Source: Christensenella sp964592155
GTDB taxonomy: Bacteria; Bacillota; Clostridia; Christensenellales; Christensenellaceae
Assembly: GCA_964592155.1 (NCBI GenBank)
Contig: CAZQDA010000013.1
Location: 1-41,046, forward strand
DNA length: 41,046 bases
Direction of reading: 5' to 3'
In this document: piece by piece, positions 7,578 through 14,845 of the stretch
How positions within the stretch are numbered: position 1 is the first letter of the stretch
Layout of the letters: every line of letters starts with the position of its first letter
Program-made: the position numbers and the translations under genes
Notes under the pieces: generated by a model
Database searches by the model: none
What the model was told of the DNA's origin: nothing
The model's input: the letters and a program-made list of their open reading frames with translations, nothing else

Positions 7578-8516
7578 ATGAATAAGAGGGTTGTAATTGC
7601 TCTGGGGGGCAATGCGCTGGGAGAGAACCTTCCGCAGCAGATGGCAGCGGTAAAGGAAGCGATGAAGGCGGTCGCAGATCTGGTGGAAAATGGATATCAG
7701 GTTGTGATTTCGCATGGAAACGGCCCGCAGGTGGGTATGCTCAAGCTTGCAATGGACGAGCTTGCGATGAACCATGGGCAGAAATATACGTCGACTCCGC
7801 TTTCGGTTTGTGTTGCCATGAGTCAGGGATATATCGGCTATGATTTGCAGAATGCGTTGAGGGAAGAACTGCTGGATCGCAAGATCAATAAAACGGTTTC
7901 TACTATTATCACGCAGGCTGTGGTGTCGGCGGACGATCCTGCCTTTTTGCATCCGTCAAAGCCGATCGGGCGCTTTTTGAGTGAAAGTGAAGCACAAATG
8001 GAGCGGGATGCGGGGCATACGGTGGTGGAAGACGCGGGTCGCGGATGGCGGAGGGTTGTGGCTTCACCAAGGCCGGTCGGGGTTGTGGAAATTGACGCGG
8101 TCAGGGCGCTTCTTGACGCGGGACAAATTGTGGTCGCGGGCGGAGGAGGCGGTATTCCTGTGACGCCGGAAAAAAACCACTTGAAAGGCGCGGGCGCGGT
8201 GATCGACAAAGACCTTCTTTCCGCCTTGATTGCGCAGGAAATTGACGCGGATTTTCTGGTGATTTTGACAGCGGTGGAAAAGGTCGCGGTAAACTTTGGA
8301 AAACCGGATCAGCAGTGGCTGTCTGCGCTCACGGTAAAGGAAGCACAAAAGCTCGCGCAGGAGGGACAGTTTGCGCCCGGCTCCATGCTGCCCAAAGTGC
8401 AGGCCGCAATGGAATTTGCGGAATCTGAGAAGGGACGGGTTTCGCTCATTACGTTGCTTGAAAAGGCTCATGACGGCATCGAGGGAAAGACGGGAACGCG
8501 CATAACAAACGGCTAA
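7578..8516 (+). CDS. arcC: Carbamate kinase
   Basis: The 312-residue protein makes ATP from carbamoyl phosphate and ADP, releasing carbamate. The start at 7578 is set by AAAGGAG nine bases upstream; the longer frame from 7536 begins inside the preceding hairpin. Family motifs run in order: ALGGNALGEN at the start, SHGNGPQVGML, GRGWRRVVASPRP, VVAGGGGGIPV, GAGAVIDKDL and GSMLPKVQAAMEF. These are the nucleotide and carbamoyl-phosphate loops, and the length matches ArcC/YqeA. With YgeW it forms a substrate-level phosphorylation module for purine-derived carbamoyl groups. No arginine deiminase (arcA) lies nearby, which argues against arginine fermentation. Confidence 0.95.
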   Translation: MNKRVVIALGGNALGENLPQQMAAVKEAMKAVADLVENGYQVVISHGNGPQVGMLKLAMDELAMNHGQKYTSTPLSVCVAMSQGYIGYDLQNALREELLDRKINKTVSTIITQAVVSADDPAFLHPSKPIGRFLSESEAQMERDAGHTVVEDAGRGWRRVVASPRPVGVVEIDAVRALLDAGQIVVAGGGGGIPVTPEKNHLKGAGAVIDKDLLSALIAQEIDADFLVILTAVEKVAVNFGKPDQQWLSALTVKEAQKLAQEGQFAPGSMLPKVQAAMEFAESEKGRVSLITLLEKAHDGIEGKTGTRITNG

Positions 8517-8518
8517 GC

Positions 8519-8589
8519 GTTCAGGCGCGTTGATACACACAAAAAGGACGCATTGATATGTGACGGCGTCCTCGACGGCTGTGTTGAAC
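8519..8589 (+). promoter_or_regulatory. Nested stem-loop in the leader of the purine permease
   Basis: Three consecutive pairings can be drawn: GTTCA (8519-8523) with TGAAC (8585-8589), ACACA (8535-8539) with TGTGT (8580-8584), and AGGACGC (8545-8551) with GCGTCCT (8566-8572). No T run follows. It could be a structured leader controlling the permease. It does not show the conserved purine-riboswitch core. Confidence 0.35.
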
Positions 8590-8660
8590 GTAAATTATGC
8601 CCAAACAGGAAAAACAAGACCGGAAAATGTAAATGAGCAATCCAAAGGGAGGGAAGTATT

Positions 8661-9998
8661 ATGAAACAAGCAGCGGGAAGCGTTTTTGAGTTAAATGGGA
8701 TTCCTAAAATGAAGGAAAGCATCCCCCTTGCGCTGCAGCATCTTGTTGCGATGATCGTAGGATGTATTACGCCATCCATCATTGTCGCTAACATTGCGGA
8801 GCTATCTGCACAGCAGACGATTCTGCTTATCCAGTCTGGACTTTTTATTGCGGGAATCGCCACGCTGATACAATTATTTCCACTATTTAAAAATATTGGA
8901 GCAGGACTTCCTCTGATCATGGGCGTGAGCTTTGCGTATGTTCCGACGCTGATTGCCATTGCAGGAACATACGATATGGCGACCTTATTTGGCGCGCAGT
9001 TTATCGGCGGGCTTGTGGCAATCGTGTTTGGCGTTTTTATAAGGAAATTACGCAGATTTTTTCCGGCGGTGGTCGCGGGTACGGTTGTGTTTACTATCGG
9101 ATTGTCGCTCTATCCGATTGCCATCAAATACATGGCGGGCGGGGAGGCTTCGCCTATGTATGGCGAGTGGCAGAACTGGCTAATTGCATTTATCACGCTT
9201 GCAGTCGTTATTTTCTTCAACTTTTTTACCAAAGGATTCATGCGGCTTGCGTCCATTTTATTTGGAATCATTGTCGGCTATGTGATTGCATTGTGCATGG
9301 GCATGGTGGATTTTTCCAGCGTGACGAATGCGCAGGTGGTTGCCGCGCCGCAAGTTCTGCCTTTTGGTATTAAGTTTGATCCGACTGCAATCATCACCAT
9401 GGTGATTATGTTTGTTGTGAACTCTGTTCAGGCGATTGGAGATATTTCCGCCACCACAAGCGGGGGAATGGATCGAATGCCCACGGACAAGGAGCTTTCC
9501 GGAGGAATCATTGGAAACGGATTCGCAAGCTCGCTTGGCGCTTTTCTTGGCGGGATGCCCACGGCAACCTTCAGCCAGAATGTGGGCATTGTGGTTACCA
9601 CAAAAGTGATCAATAAGTTTGTGCTGGCGCTGACGGCAGTATTTATTCTGGTTGCAAGCTTCATGCCGGTATTTGGCGGCGCGCTGAAAACGATTCCGCA
9701 GTGCGTTTTGGGCGGTGCGACTTTAAGTGTATTTGCATCGATTACGATGACGGGAATCAAGCTGATTACAAGTGAAAAGCTGACTCCGCGGGTGATGAGC
9801 ATTGTGGGTATTTCAGTTGCGCTGGGCGTGGGAATTTCAAATGTGCCCGCCGCGCTCGGAAACGCACCAGCCTGGTTCCAGACTGTATTTAGCTCGTCCG
9901 TGATCGTTAGCACCATTGCGGCGGTCGCTTTGAATTTGATTCTTCCAAAAGAAAAACGAGTAACCGTAGATCAGGCGAAAGAATCAACTGATCGTTGA
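8661..9998 (+). CDS. NCS2 (uracil/xanthine) permease
   Basis: This 445-residue integral membrane protein has about 13-14 hydrophobic spans and belongs to the nucleobase-ascorbate transporter family. Signature stretches are the N-terminal PLALQHLVAMIVGCITPSII, then QAIGDISATTSGG and GGMPTATFSQNVGIVVTT; the last two cover the NCS2 substrate-binding helices. GGGAGG precedes the ATG at 8661. It should move a purine (urate, xanthine) or uracil into the cell by cation symport; its place after the YgeXYW-ArcC genes favours a purine. A strong inverted repeat follows the stop. It may be transcribed from the upstream operon through the two hairpin gaps, or from an unseen promoter in 8517-8660. Confidence 0.9.
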   Translation: MKQAAGSVFELNGIPKMKESIPLALQHLVAMIVGCITPSIIVANIAELSAQQTILLIQSGLFIAGIATLIQLFPLFKNIGAGLPLIMGVSFAYVPTLIAIAGTYDMATLFGAQFIGGLVAIVFGVFIRKLRRFFPAVVAGTVVFTIGLSLYPIAIKYMAGGEASPMYGEWQNWLIAFITLAVVIFFNFFTKGFMRLASILFGIIVGYVIALCMGMVDFSSVTNAQVVAAPQVLPFGIKFDPTAIITMVIMFVVNSVQAIGDISATTSGGMDRMPTDKELSGGIIGNGFASSLGAFLGGMPTATFSQNVGIVVTTKVINKFVLALTAVFILVASFMPVFGGALKTIPQCVLGGATLSVFASITMTGIKLITSEKLTPRVMSIVGISVALGVGISNVPAALGNAPAWFQTVFSSSVIVSTIAAVALNLILPKEKRVTVDQAKESTDR

Positions 9999-10008
9999 TA
10001 TGAGTATA

Positions 10009-10054
10009 TTCAAGAAAGCCGCGTGTCTTTAAATGGATGCGCGGCTTTCTTGAA
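10009..10054 (+). terminator. 15-bp inverted repeat ending the purine operon
   Basis: TTCAAGAAAGCCGCG (10009-10023) pairs perfectly with CGCGGCTTTCTTGAA (10040-10054) around a 16-base loop. The nearest T run (TTTTTT, 10064-10069) lies about 10 bases beyond, inside the next operator. It separates the permease from the lacI-type gene. Confidence 0.55.
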
Positions 10055-10055
10055 C

Positions 10056-10071
10056 ATAAAACGTTTTTTAT
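10056..10071. promoter_or_regulatory. LacI-type operator upstream of the first regulator
   Basis: ATAAAACGTTTTTTAT is a near-palindrome around a central CG, the usual form of LacI/GalR-family sites. It ends 4 bases before the predicted -35 at 10076. The AAAACGTTT core is shared with the site at 11230-11243. Confidence 0.6.
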
Positions 10072-10075
10072 GCAA

Positions 10076-10104
10076 TGGACTTTTAGAAACGCCACAGGTA
10101 TAAT
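10076..10104 (+). promoter_or_regulatory. Promoter for the first lacI-type gene
   Basis: A -35 TGGACT (10076-10081) lies 17 bases before a perfect -10 TATAAT (10099-10104). The start is near 10111, leaving a leader of about 40 bases. Confidence 0.65.
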
Positions 10105-10149
10105 AGAAAAAAAAGCAATATGGAAAAGAGCGGAGCCGGAAGGAAAAAT

Positions 10150-11175
10150 ATGAAACGTGTTACAGTAAAAGATATTGCAAACCATTTGAATTTATCGCTT
10201 GGTACGATCAATAAGGCGCTCAACAATAAACAGGGAATCAACGAAGAGACCAGAAAAAAGGTGATGGATGCCGCTAGGCAGATGGGCTATCGTGTGAATA
10301 AGGTGGCGCAGAGCATGGCGCGCAACACCTTTCGGATCGGGATCGTGATTCCAACAATCTGGGAGGAACACTATAAAGTGATCCGCATGGGCATAGAGCA
10401 GGAACTTGATATTTTAAGCGACTACAATGTGGAAGGGATTTACTATGACGTGGGAAGCATTCATGTGAACGAAGAATGGTTTGCAGCGCTTGGAAAATGT
10501 GCCGAAGAGGTGCAGGCCGTCATCATCTGTCCTCCGCAGAACAACGTGATTGAAAAAGCGATTAATGAGCTTGTGCAAAAGGGAATCTTTGTTCTGGCTC
10601 TGGAATCCGACATAAAGAGAAGTAAACGGCAGACATGCGTGCAGGCAAACCATTTATGTGTGGGTGAGCTTGCCGCGGAGATGGCGGATTATATATTAAA
10701 AAAAGGGCAGACAGCAGCTGTGTTTGTCGGAAATAAGGATATGACCAACCATAGCGACAAAGCGACAGCCTTTTGTGCCGCGGCGAAAGAATACGGCTTT
10801 GAGGTAGCGGGTGTTTTTGAAACACACGACGATCCGGCTGTTGCGAAACGCCTGACAGAAAAGCTGATCAGGGAAAATGAAGAAATCGGCGTTATTTTTT
10901 CCACGACCGGCAACTATGAAGCGGTATGCGAATATATTGAAGAAAACAAACTTTCTGATGTTTATGTGATCGGCATGGATATTTATCCTTTCACAAAGCG
11001 GTATTTTGAAAACGGAATTGTGAGGTGCGTGATCTATCAGGCGCGGGAAGAGCAGGGAAGAAAAGCTGTCCGCCTGGTATATGACGCGTGTATGGAGCAA
11101 AAAGAAGCACCGGATATCGCGCTTGTGCTGCCCCAAATTGTGCTGAAAAGCAATTTTGCCTATTTTGAGGGATAA
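10150..11175 (+). CDS. LacI-family transcriptional regulator 1
   Basis: The 341-residue protein starts at the ATG at 10150, after GGAAGG; an in-frame ATG at 10120 has no site. Residues 1-60 form the LacI helix-turn-helix and hinge (VTVKDIANHLNLSLGTINKALNNK, then QMGYRVNKVAQSMAR). The rest is a periplasmic-binding-protein-like sugar sensor ending LPQIVLKSNFAYF. The recognition helix reads GTINKALN where most family members have TVSR, which may alter operator choice. It resembles the second regulator along its length and the two share VAQSMAR and LVLKSN-type ends, so they are probably an old duplication. It has its own promoter and a terminator after it, so it is monocistronic. The ligand is probably a sugar or sugar phosphate of the operon downstream. 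Confidence 0.92.
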   Translation: MKRVTVKDIANHLNLSLGTINKALNNKQGINEETRKKVMDAARQMGYRVNKVAQSMARNTFRIGIVIPTIWEEHYKVIRMGIEQELDILSDYNVEGIYYDVGSIHVNEEWFAALGKCAEEVQAVIICPPQNNVIEKAINELVQKGIFVLALESDIKRSKRQTCVQANHLCVGELAAEMADYILKKGQTAAVFVGNKDMTNHSDKATAFCAAAKEYGFEVAGVFETHDDPAVAKRLTEKLIRENEEIGVIFSTTGNYEAVCEYIEENKLSDVYVIGMDIYPFTKRYFENGIVRCVIYQAREEQGRKAVRLVYDACMEQKEAPDIALVLPQIVLKSNFAYFEG

Positions 11176-11183
11176 CGGCAGGA

Positions 11184-11218
11184 AAAAAGAAGCCAAAGAA
11201 AAGATTGGGCTTCTTTTT
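11184..11218 (+). terminator. Rho-independent terminator after regulator 1
   Basis: AAAAAGAAGCC (11184-11194) pairs with GGCTTCTTTTT (11208-11218) around a 13-base loop, with the T run forming the 3' arm. It isolates the first regulator from the sugar operon. Confidence 0.8.
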
Positions 11219-11227
11219 AAAAAAATC

Positions 11228-11256
11228 TTGTAAAACGTTTCACGCGATGATATAAT
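11228..11256 (+). promoter_or_regulatory. Promoter and LacI-type operator for the sugar operon
   Basis: A -35 TTGTAA (11228-11233) lies 17 bases before -10 TATAAT (11251-11256). The operator-like palindrome GTAAAACGTTTCAC (11230-11243) overlaps the -35 and spacer, a position where a bound repressor would block RNA polymerase. The core matches the site before regulator 1. Confidence 0.7.
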
Positions 11257-11540
11257 TTGAATCACAGAAAAGGTCAATTAAAAAGAGAGATACTATTCTG
11301 CACAATGGATCGAAGAAACAAGCAAACTTTTCCAAAATAACAAAAACAAGGAATGAAACATAGTCTGTAACCATATGCAAAAATTACGCTTACGCGGTTT
11401 CGATTCAAAGACAGGCGCACAAACAATCTAAGTCATTACAACTGCATAGATCGAGCGTTAAATAGCAGGAATTACGATCAAAGAAAAATTTTTTTCGAAA
11501 AAAAATGAAACGTATCACTAATTGGTGAAATGGTGAAGCA
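11257..11540 (+). promoter_or_regulatory. Long AT-rich leader before regulator 2, with a third operator-like site
   Basis: About 280 bases separate the -10 from the second lacI-type start. No gene is supported; a 12-codon ATG frame at 11305-11340 has no good ribosome binding site. TGAAACGTATCA (11506-11517), an imperfect palindrome around ACGT, lies 24 bases before the start codon and could pair with the site at 11230 by looping or act as a roadblock. No terminator-like hairpin is seen. Confidence 0.45.
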
Positions 11541-12596
11541 ATGGACGGAAAAAAAACAACGGTAAAGGATATTGCGCAGGAATTGAAGCTTTCGATCGGA
11601 ACGGTGAGCAGGGCGCTTGCAAACAAAAGCGGCGTGAAAGATGAAACGCGCGCCCTTGTGAACGACGCGGCAAACCGCATGGGCTACAAGATGAACAGGG
11701 TGGCGCAGAGCATGGCGCGAAAACCGATTGTGCTGGGCATTATCATCCCTCGTGCATGGAAATATCATTACGGAATGCTGGAGCTTGGAATCAAGAGGGA
11801 GCTGCGCACACTCATTGACTATAACATCAGAGGCGTATTCAAGTATATCTCAGGATTGCACGAGTGTGAGCAGGTAGAGGAAGCAACAGAAAGTTGTATC
11901 AAAGAAGGGATTGATCTGGTGATTCTGTGCCCCTCGTTTGACAAGGCCTATGAGCGCAGTCTTGATCGGTTTAATGAAGCGGGAATACCGGTGATTCTTC
12001 TGGGCACAGATGTGGCGGGAGGAAACCGCATCTCCTGCGTCAGCACAGACAGCAGGCTGTCCGGCAATATTGCGGGAGAATTTATGGGGCATCTGCTGGA
12101 GCGGGGAAGACGCTGCGCCGTATTGATCGGAAACAAGGACATGCAGGAGCATAAAGAAAAAGTAGAAGGCTTTGTGGAGTGGTTTCCATACGGAAATGAT
12201 TACATAGGCGCGTTTGAAACACAGGACGAACCGGAGCTTGCCTTTCGAATCACACGAAAAATATGTGAGGACTATGACGATATGGGGGGAATCTATGTTG
12301 CCACAGGAAACTCCCTTGCCGTATGTGACTGTCTGCGGGAAATGGGAAAAGAAAAGACAGTAAAGCTGATTGTGACAGACGTATTTCACGAGATCAAGGA
12401 AAACGTGGAAGTGGGAGCGGTGAATGCGGTGATTTATCAAAACCAGATAAAACAGGGCGCGGAGGCGGCGAGGCAGGCTTTTGAACATGTTTCAGGAAAC
12501 AACTGTAAAAGCAAAATACTGGTGACGCCGCAACTGGTGCTGAAAAGTAATATCGATTATTTTAGAAACAGGGAGGAGCTTGAATATGAAATATGA
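11541..12596 (+). CDS. LacI-family transcriptional regulator 2, head of the sugar operon
   Basis: The 351-residue protein has an N-terminal helix-turn-helix (VKDIAQELKLSIGTVSRALANK) and hinge (NRMGYKMNRVAQSMAR), then a sugar-binding effector domain ending TPQLVLKSNIDYF. The recognition helix GTVSRALA is the canonical form, unlike regulator 1. GGTGA motifs at 11524 and 11532 are the only Shine-Dalgarno bases, so translation may be weak. Its stop lies 11 bases inside the next gene, tying it to the operon it likely represses. Sites with an AAACGT core occur at 10056, 11230 and 11506, so both regulators may act on the same promoters and on each other. Confidence 0.92.
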   Translation: MDGKKTTVKDIAQELKLSIGTVSRALANKSGVKDETRALVNDAANRMGYKMNRVAQSMARKPIVLGIIIPRAWKYHYGMLELGIKRELRTLIDYNIRGVFKYISGLHECEQVEEATESCIKEGIDLVILCPSFDKAYERSLDRFNEAGIPVILLGTDVAGGNRISCVSTDSRLSGNIAGEFMGHLLERGRRCAVLIGNKDMQEHKEKVEGFVEWFPYGNDYIGAFETQDEPELAFRITRKICEDYDDMGGIYVATGNSLAVCDCLREMGKEKTVKLIVTDVFHEIKENVEVGAVNAVIYQNQIKQGAEAARQAFEHVSGNNCKSKILVTPQLVLKSNIDYFRNREELEYEI

Positions 12597-13731
12597 AATC
12601 GTTTTTGATGAGCAGGAACAAAACCGCAGGAAGGAAAAAATTACCAATGCGTTTGCAGGAAAGAAATTGAAGGCTCCGGAAGACTTTCCGATGATTGTAA
12701 GCACACCTAACTATTATGCCTTTGCCGGAAACGACAGGGGGATGGAATATTATGAATCTCCGGAGGAGATGCTTAAGTTTCAAGTGACGGGCTACCAGAA
12801 GCATCTTGATCTTGTGCAGGATGATTTTGTTCCGTACTTCATGCCCTGGTATGGCACGGGAGTGCTGGCTTCGGCATTTGGCTGTGAAATCAAAAATTCC
12901 AGCGGAGACCCGGGCGTTGCCTCCACCTGCGTGCGCACGGTAAGCGAGGCGGCAAAGCTCAAAAAGCCGGATCCTTACAGGGACGGATATATGCCGGTTG
13001 TGCTGAACACCATTGAATACGCGAGGAAAAATTCCAACCTGCCGGTGGGGCCGACTGATCTTAACAGCCCGCTGTGTACGCTGGCGCAGATTTGTGGATA
13101 CGACAATCTTTTTATCTGGATGTATGAGGAGCCAGCGCTTGTTCACGATTTGATGGCGCTTGTATGCGAGACGTTTACCGATTGGGTGAAGCTACAAAAG
13201 GAATATACAGGCGAACCGATGGACGCGAGTAACGGTTTGCAGGGCGTGTGGAGCCCCAAAGGCGTGGGCGTGTGGGTGAGCGACGACGATCTTGTATCCA
13301 TGAGTCCGGAGTTATATGAAGAATTTGTTGTGCCGTATTATTCCAAGATATTTGAGACGTTTGGCGGAGCGAGTCTGCACTACTGTGGTGCGGGAAACCA
13401 TCAGCTGCATAATATCGAAAAGATCAGGGGCGTGAAAGTGATCAACAATGGACCGCTGGGAAAATTTGAAGAATTTGCCGATCTTGTAAAAAACAGGCCG
13501 CAGGGGGTCATGATACAGATTCAGGATTCTGTGCCACTGGATCAGGAGGATTATTACGGGGCGTTGTTTGACGCCATAGACAGCGTGGACGGAATGATGA
13601 TTGCGACGTGGATTACGAGCCTTGCGCTGACACGCGAGGGTGGATATGTGGAGGCGGACTGGGACAGGATCGAGACGGCAAACAACGCGGTGAAAACCGT
13701 AAGGGAAATCATCGGAAACAAATTTTTTTAA
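12586..13731 (+). CDS. URO-D superfamily protein 1 (MtaA/CmuA-like, not heme biosynthesis)
   Basis: The protein has 381 residues from the ATG at 12586; GGGAGG at 12571-12576 favours it over a TTG six bases earlier. It has the uroporphyrinogen decarboxylase TIM-barrel fold seen in corrinoid methyltransferases. DDFVPYFMPWYGTGVLASAFGC and YEEFVVPYYSKIFETFGG are family-like, and the LHYCGAG stretch corresponds to the H-x-C metal-binding segment. The substrate-arginine motifs of true HemE are not apparent, and no heme genes are near. No corrinoid protein gene is in the window, so a classical methyltransfer system is not evident. It is the first enzyme of the sugar operon, translationally overlapping regulator 2. 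Function is unknown; it may act on the unusual sugar or its O-methyl or other substituents. Confidence 0.8.
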   Translation: MKYEIVFDEQEQNRRKEKITNAFAGKKLKAPEDFPMIVSTPNYYAFAGNDRGMEYYESPEEMLKFQVTGYQKHLDLVQDDFVPYFMPWYGTGVLASAFGCEIKNSSGDPGVASTCVRTVSEAAKLKKPDPYRDGYMPVVLNTIEYARKNSNLPVGPTDLNSPLCTLAQICGYDNLFIWMYEEPALVHDLMALVCETFTDWVKLQKEYTGEPMDASNGLQGVWSPKGVGVWVSDDDLVSMSPELYEEFVVPYYSKIFETFGGASLHYCGAGNHQLHNIEKIRGVKVINNGPLGKFEEFADLVKNRPQGVMIQIQDSVPLDQEDYYGALFDAIDSVDGMMIATWITSLALTREGGYVEADWDRIETANNAVKTVREIIGNKFF

Positions 13732-13743
13732 GGGGTAAGGGAT

Positions 13744-14823
13744 ATGTATGACATCAGGGATTTAAAAGAGAAGGAACTGCCGAAGTATACCGGAAATATC
13801 ACGCAGTTTGCAGGACTTAAACACTATAGGATGCTGGGCGGAATGGCGGACGGCGTGGAAGCGGTGGATGTGAGGACGGGGAGCGGATTTGATTTTACCG
13901 TGCTGCCCGGACGCGGAATGGATATTGCATGGGCGCACTATAAGGGGATGCCGGTTTCTTACCTGTCCAAGACAGGCGTGGTTGGGCCGCAATTCTATGA
14001 AGCAGGCGGGATGGGCTGGCTGAGAAATTTCTTTGCGGGAATGCTTACCACGTGCGGGCTTTCCAATGTGGGCGGGCCGTGCGAAGAGGATGACGAGGTG
14101 ATTGGCACGGTTCCTTATGGGCTGCATGGCAGGATTACAAACACGCCGGCAGAGCAGGTGTGCGTGAAAGAGGGGTGGGAAGACGGAATTTATCGAATGG
14201 AGGTAGCGGGCAGCTGCCATCAGGGGTGTCTTCATGTGGAGAATCACACTATGCGCAGACGGATTTGTACGGAGCTTGGCGCTTCGGCGTTTTCATTGCG
14301 TGATGAAATCAGAAACAATGGAACAAAGCAGGAACCTGTGATGTTGATGTACCACATCAACGTAGGCTATCCGATTTTAAATAAAGGCAGCAGGCTTGTC
14401 ATTTCTTCCAAAGAGGTTACGCCCGCAAATGAAGATTCTAGGCGTGAACTGGATCGATATAAGACCTTTGACGCGCCCGAAGCGGGATATGCGGAGCGCT
14501 GTTATCTTCACGACATGAATACGGATGGGGAAGGGTTTGTGCATGTGGCGCTCGTCAATGACGAGCTGGGATGCGGACTGGCGCTTTCTTATAAAAAAGA
14601 TGCGCTACCCTATTTTAACGAATGGAAGATGCTAAGCGAGGGAGAGTATGTCGTCGGCCTTGAGCCGTGCAACTGTCCGCCGGTTGGCAGGGTGAAAGCG
14701 CGGGAACAAGGCGTTTTGGAAATGCTTGATTCCTGTGATACGAAAGAAACGCAGCTCAAAATAAGCGTCTTGAAATCGGCAGAAGAAATCGACGCGTTTG
14801 AAACGCTTGTGGAAAGCCTGTAA
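13744..14823 (+). CDS. DUF4432 family mutarotase-like protein
   Basis: The 359-residue protein resembles the DUF4432 branch of the aldose 1-epimerase-like beta-sandwich superfamily. Motifs are VLPGRGMDIAWAHYKGMPVSYLSKTG near 55-85, LRNFFAGMLTTCGLSNVGGPCEE, YGLHGRITNTPAE and the C-terminal EPCNCPPVGRVKARE. In the superfamily the conserved His and Glu catalyse anomer exchange; HGR and the late VVGLEP segment are the matching points. GGGGTAAGG precedes the ATG by a few bases. The gap from the URO-D gene is 12 bases and to the transketolase gene 22. A likely role is anomeric conversion of the imported or released sugar, though DUF4432 proteins are poorly characterised. Confidence 0.82.
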   Translation: MYDIRDLKEKELPKYTGNITQFAGLKHYRMLGGMADGVEAVDVRTGSGFDFTVLPGRGMDIAWAHYKGMPVSYLSKTGVVGPQFYEAGGMGWLRNFFAGMLTTCGLSNVGGPCEEDDEVIGTVPYGLHGRITNTPAEQVCVKEGWEDGIYRMEVAGSCHQGCLHVENHTMRRRICTELGASAFSLRDEIRNNGTKQEPVMLMYHINVGYPILNKGSRLVISSKEVTPANEDSRRELDRYKTFDAPEAGYAERCYLHDMNTDGEGFVHVALVNDELGCGLALSYKKDALPYFNEWKMLSEGEYVVGLEPCNCPPVGRVKAREQGVLEMLDSCDTKETQLKISVLKSAEEIDAFETLVESL

Positions 14824-14845
14824 TCCCTGAAAGGAGAATGACAAC

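Noticed and set aside
7578..8516. Arginine deiminase pathway operon (carbamate kinase plus a carbamoyltransferase)
   Set aside because: No arcA or arginine/ornithine antiporter is present; the carbamoyltransferase is of YgeW type and the neighbours are purine genes.
8519..8589. Known purine riboswitch upstream of the permease
   Set aside because: The conserved junction and loop sequences of that class are not visible; only generic nested pairing is seen.
12586..13731. Uroporphyrinogen decarboxylase for heme synthesis (also the gene at 21958-23058)
   Set aside because: No other tetrapyrrole genes are near, the genes are inside a LacI-controlled sugar operon, and the motifs fit the methyltransferase-like branch of the fold.
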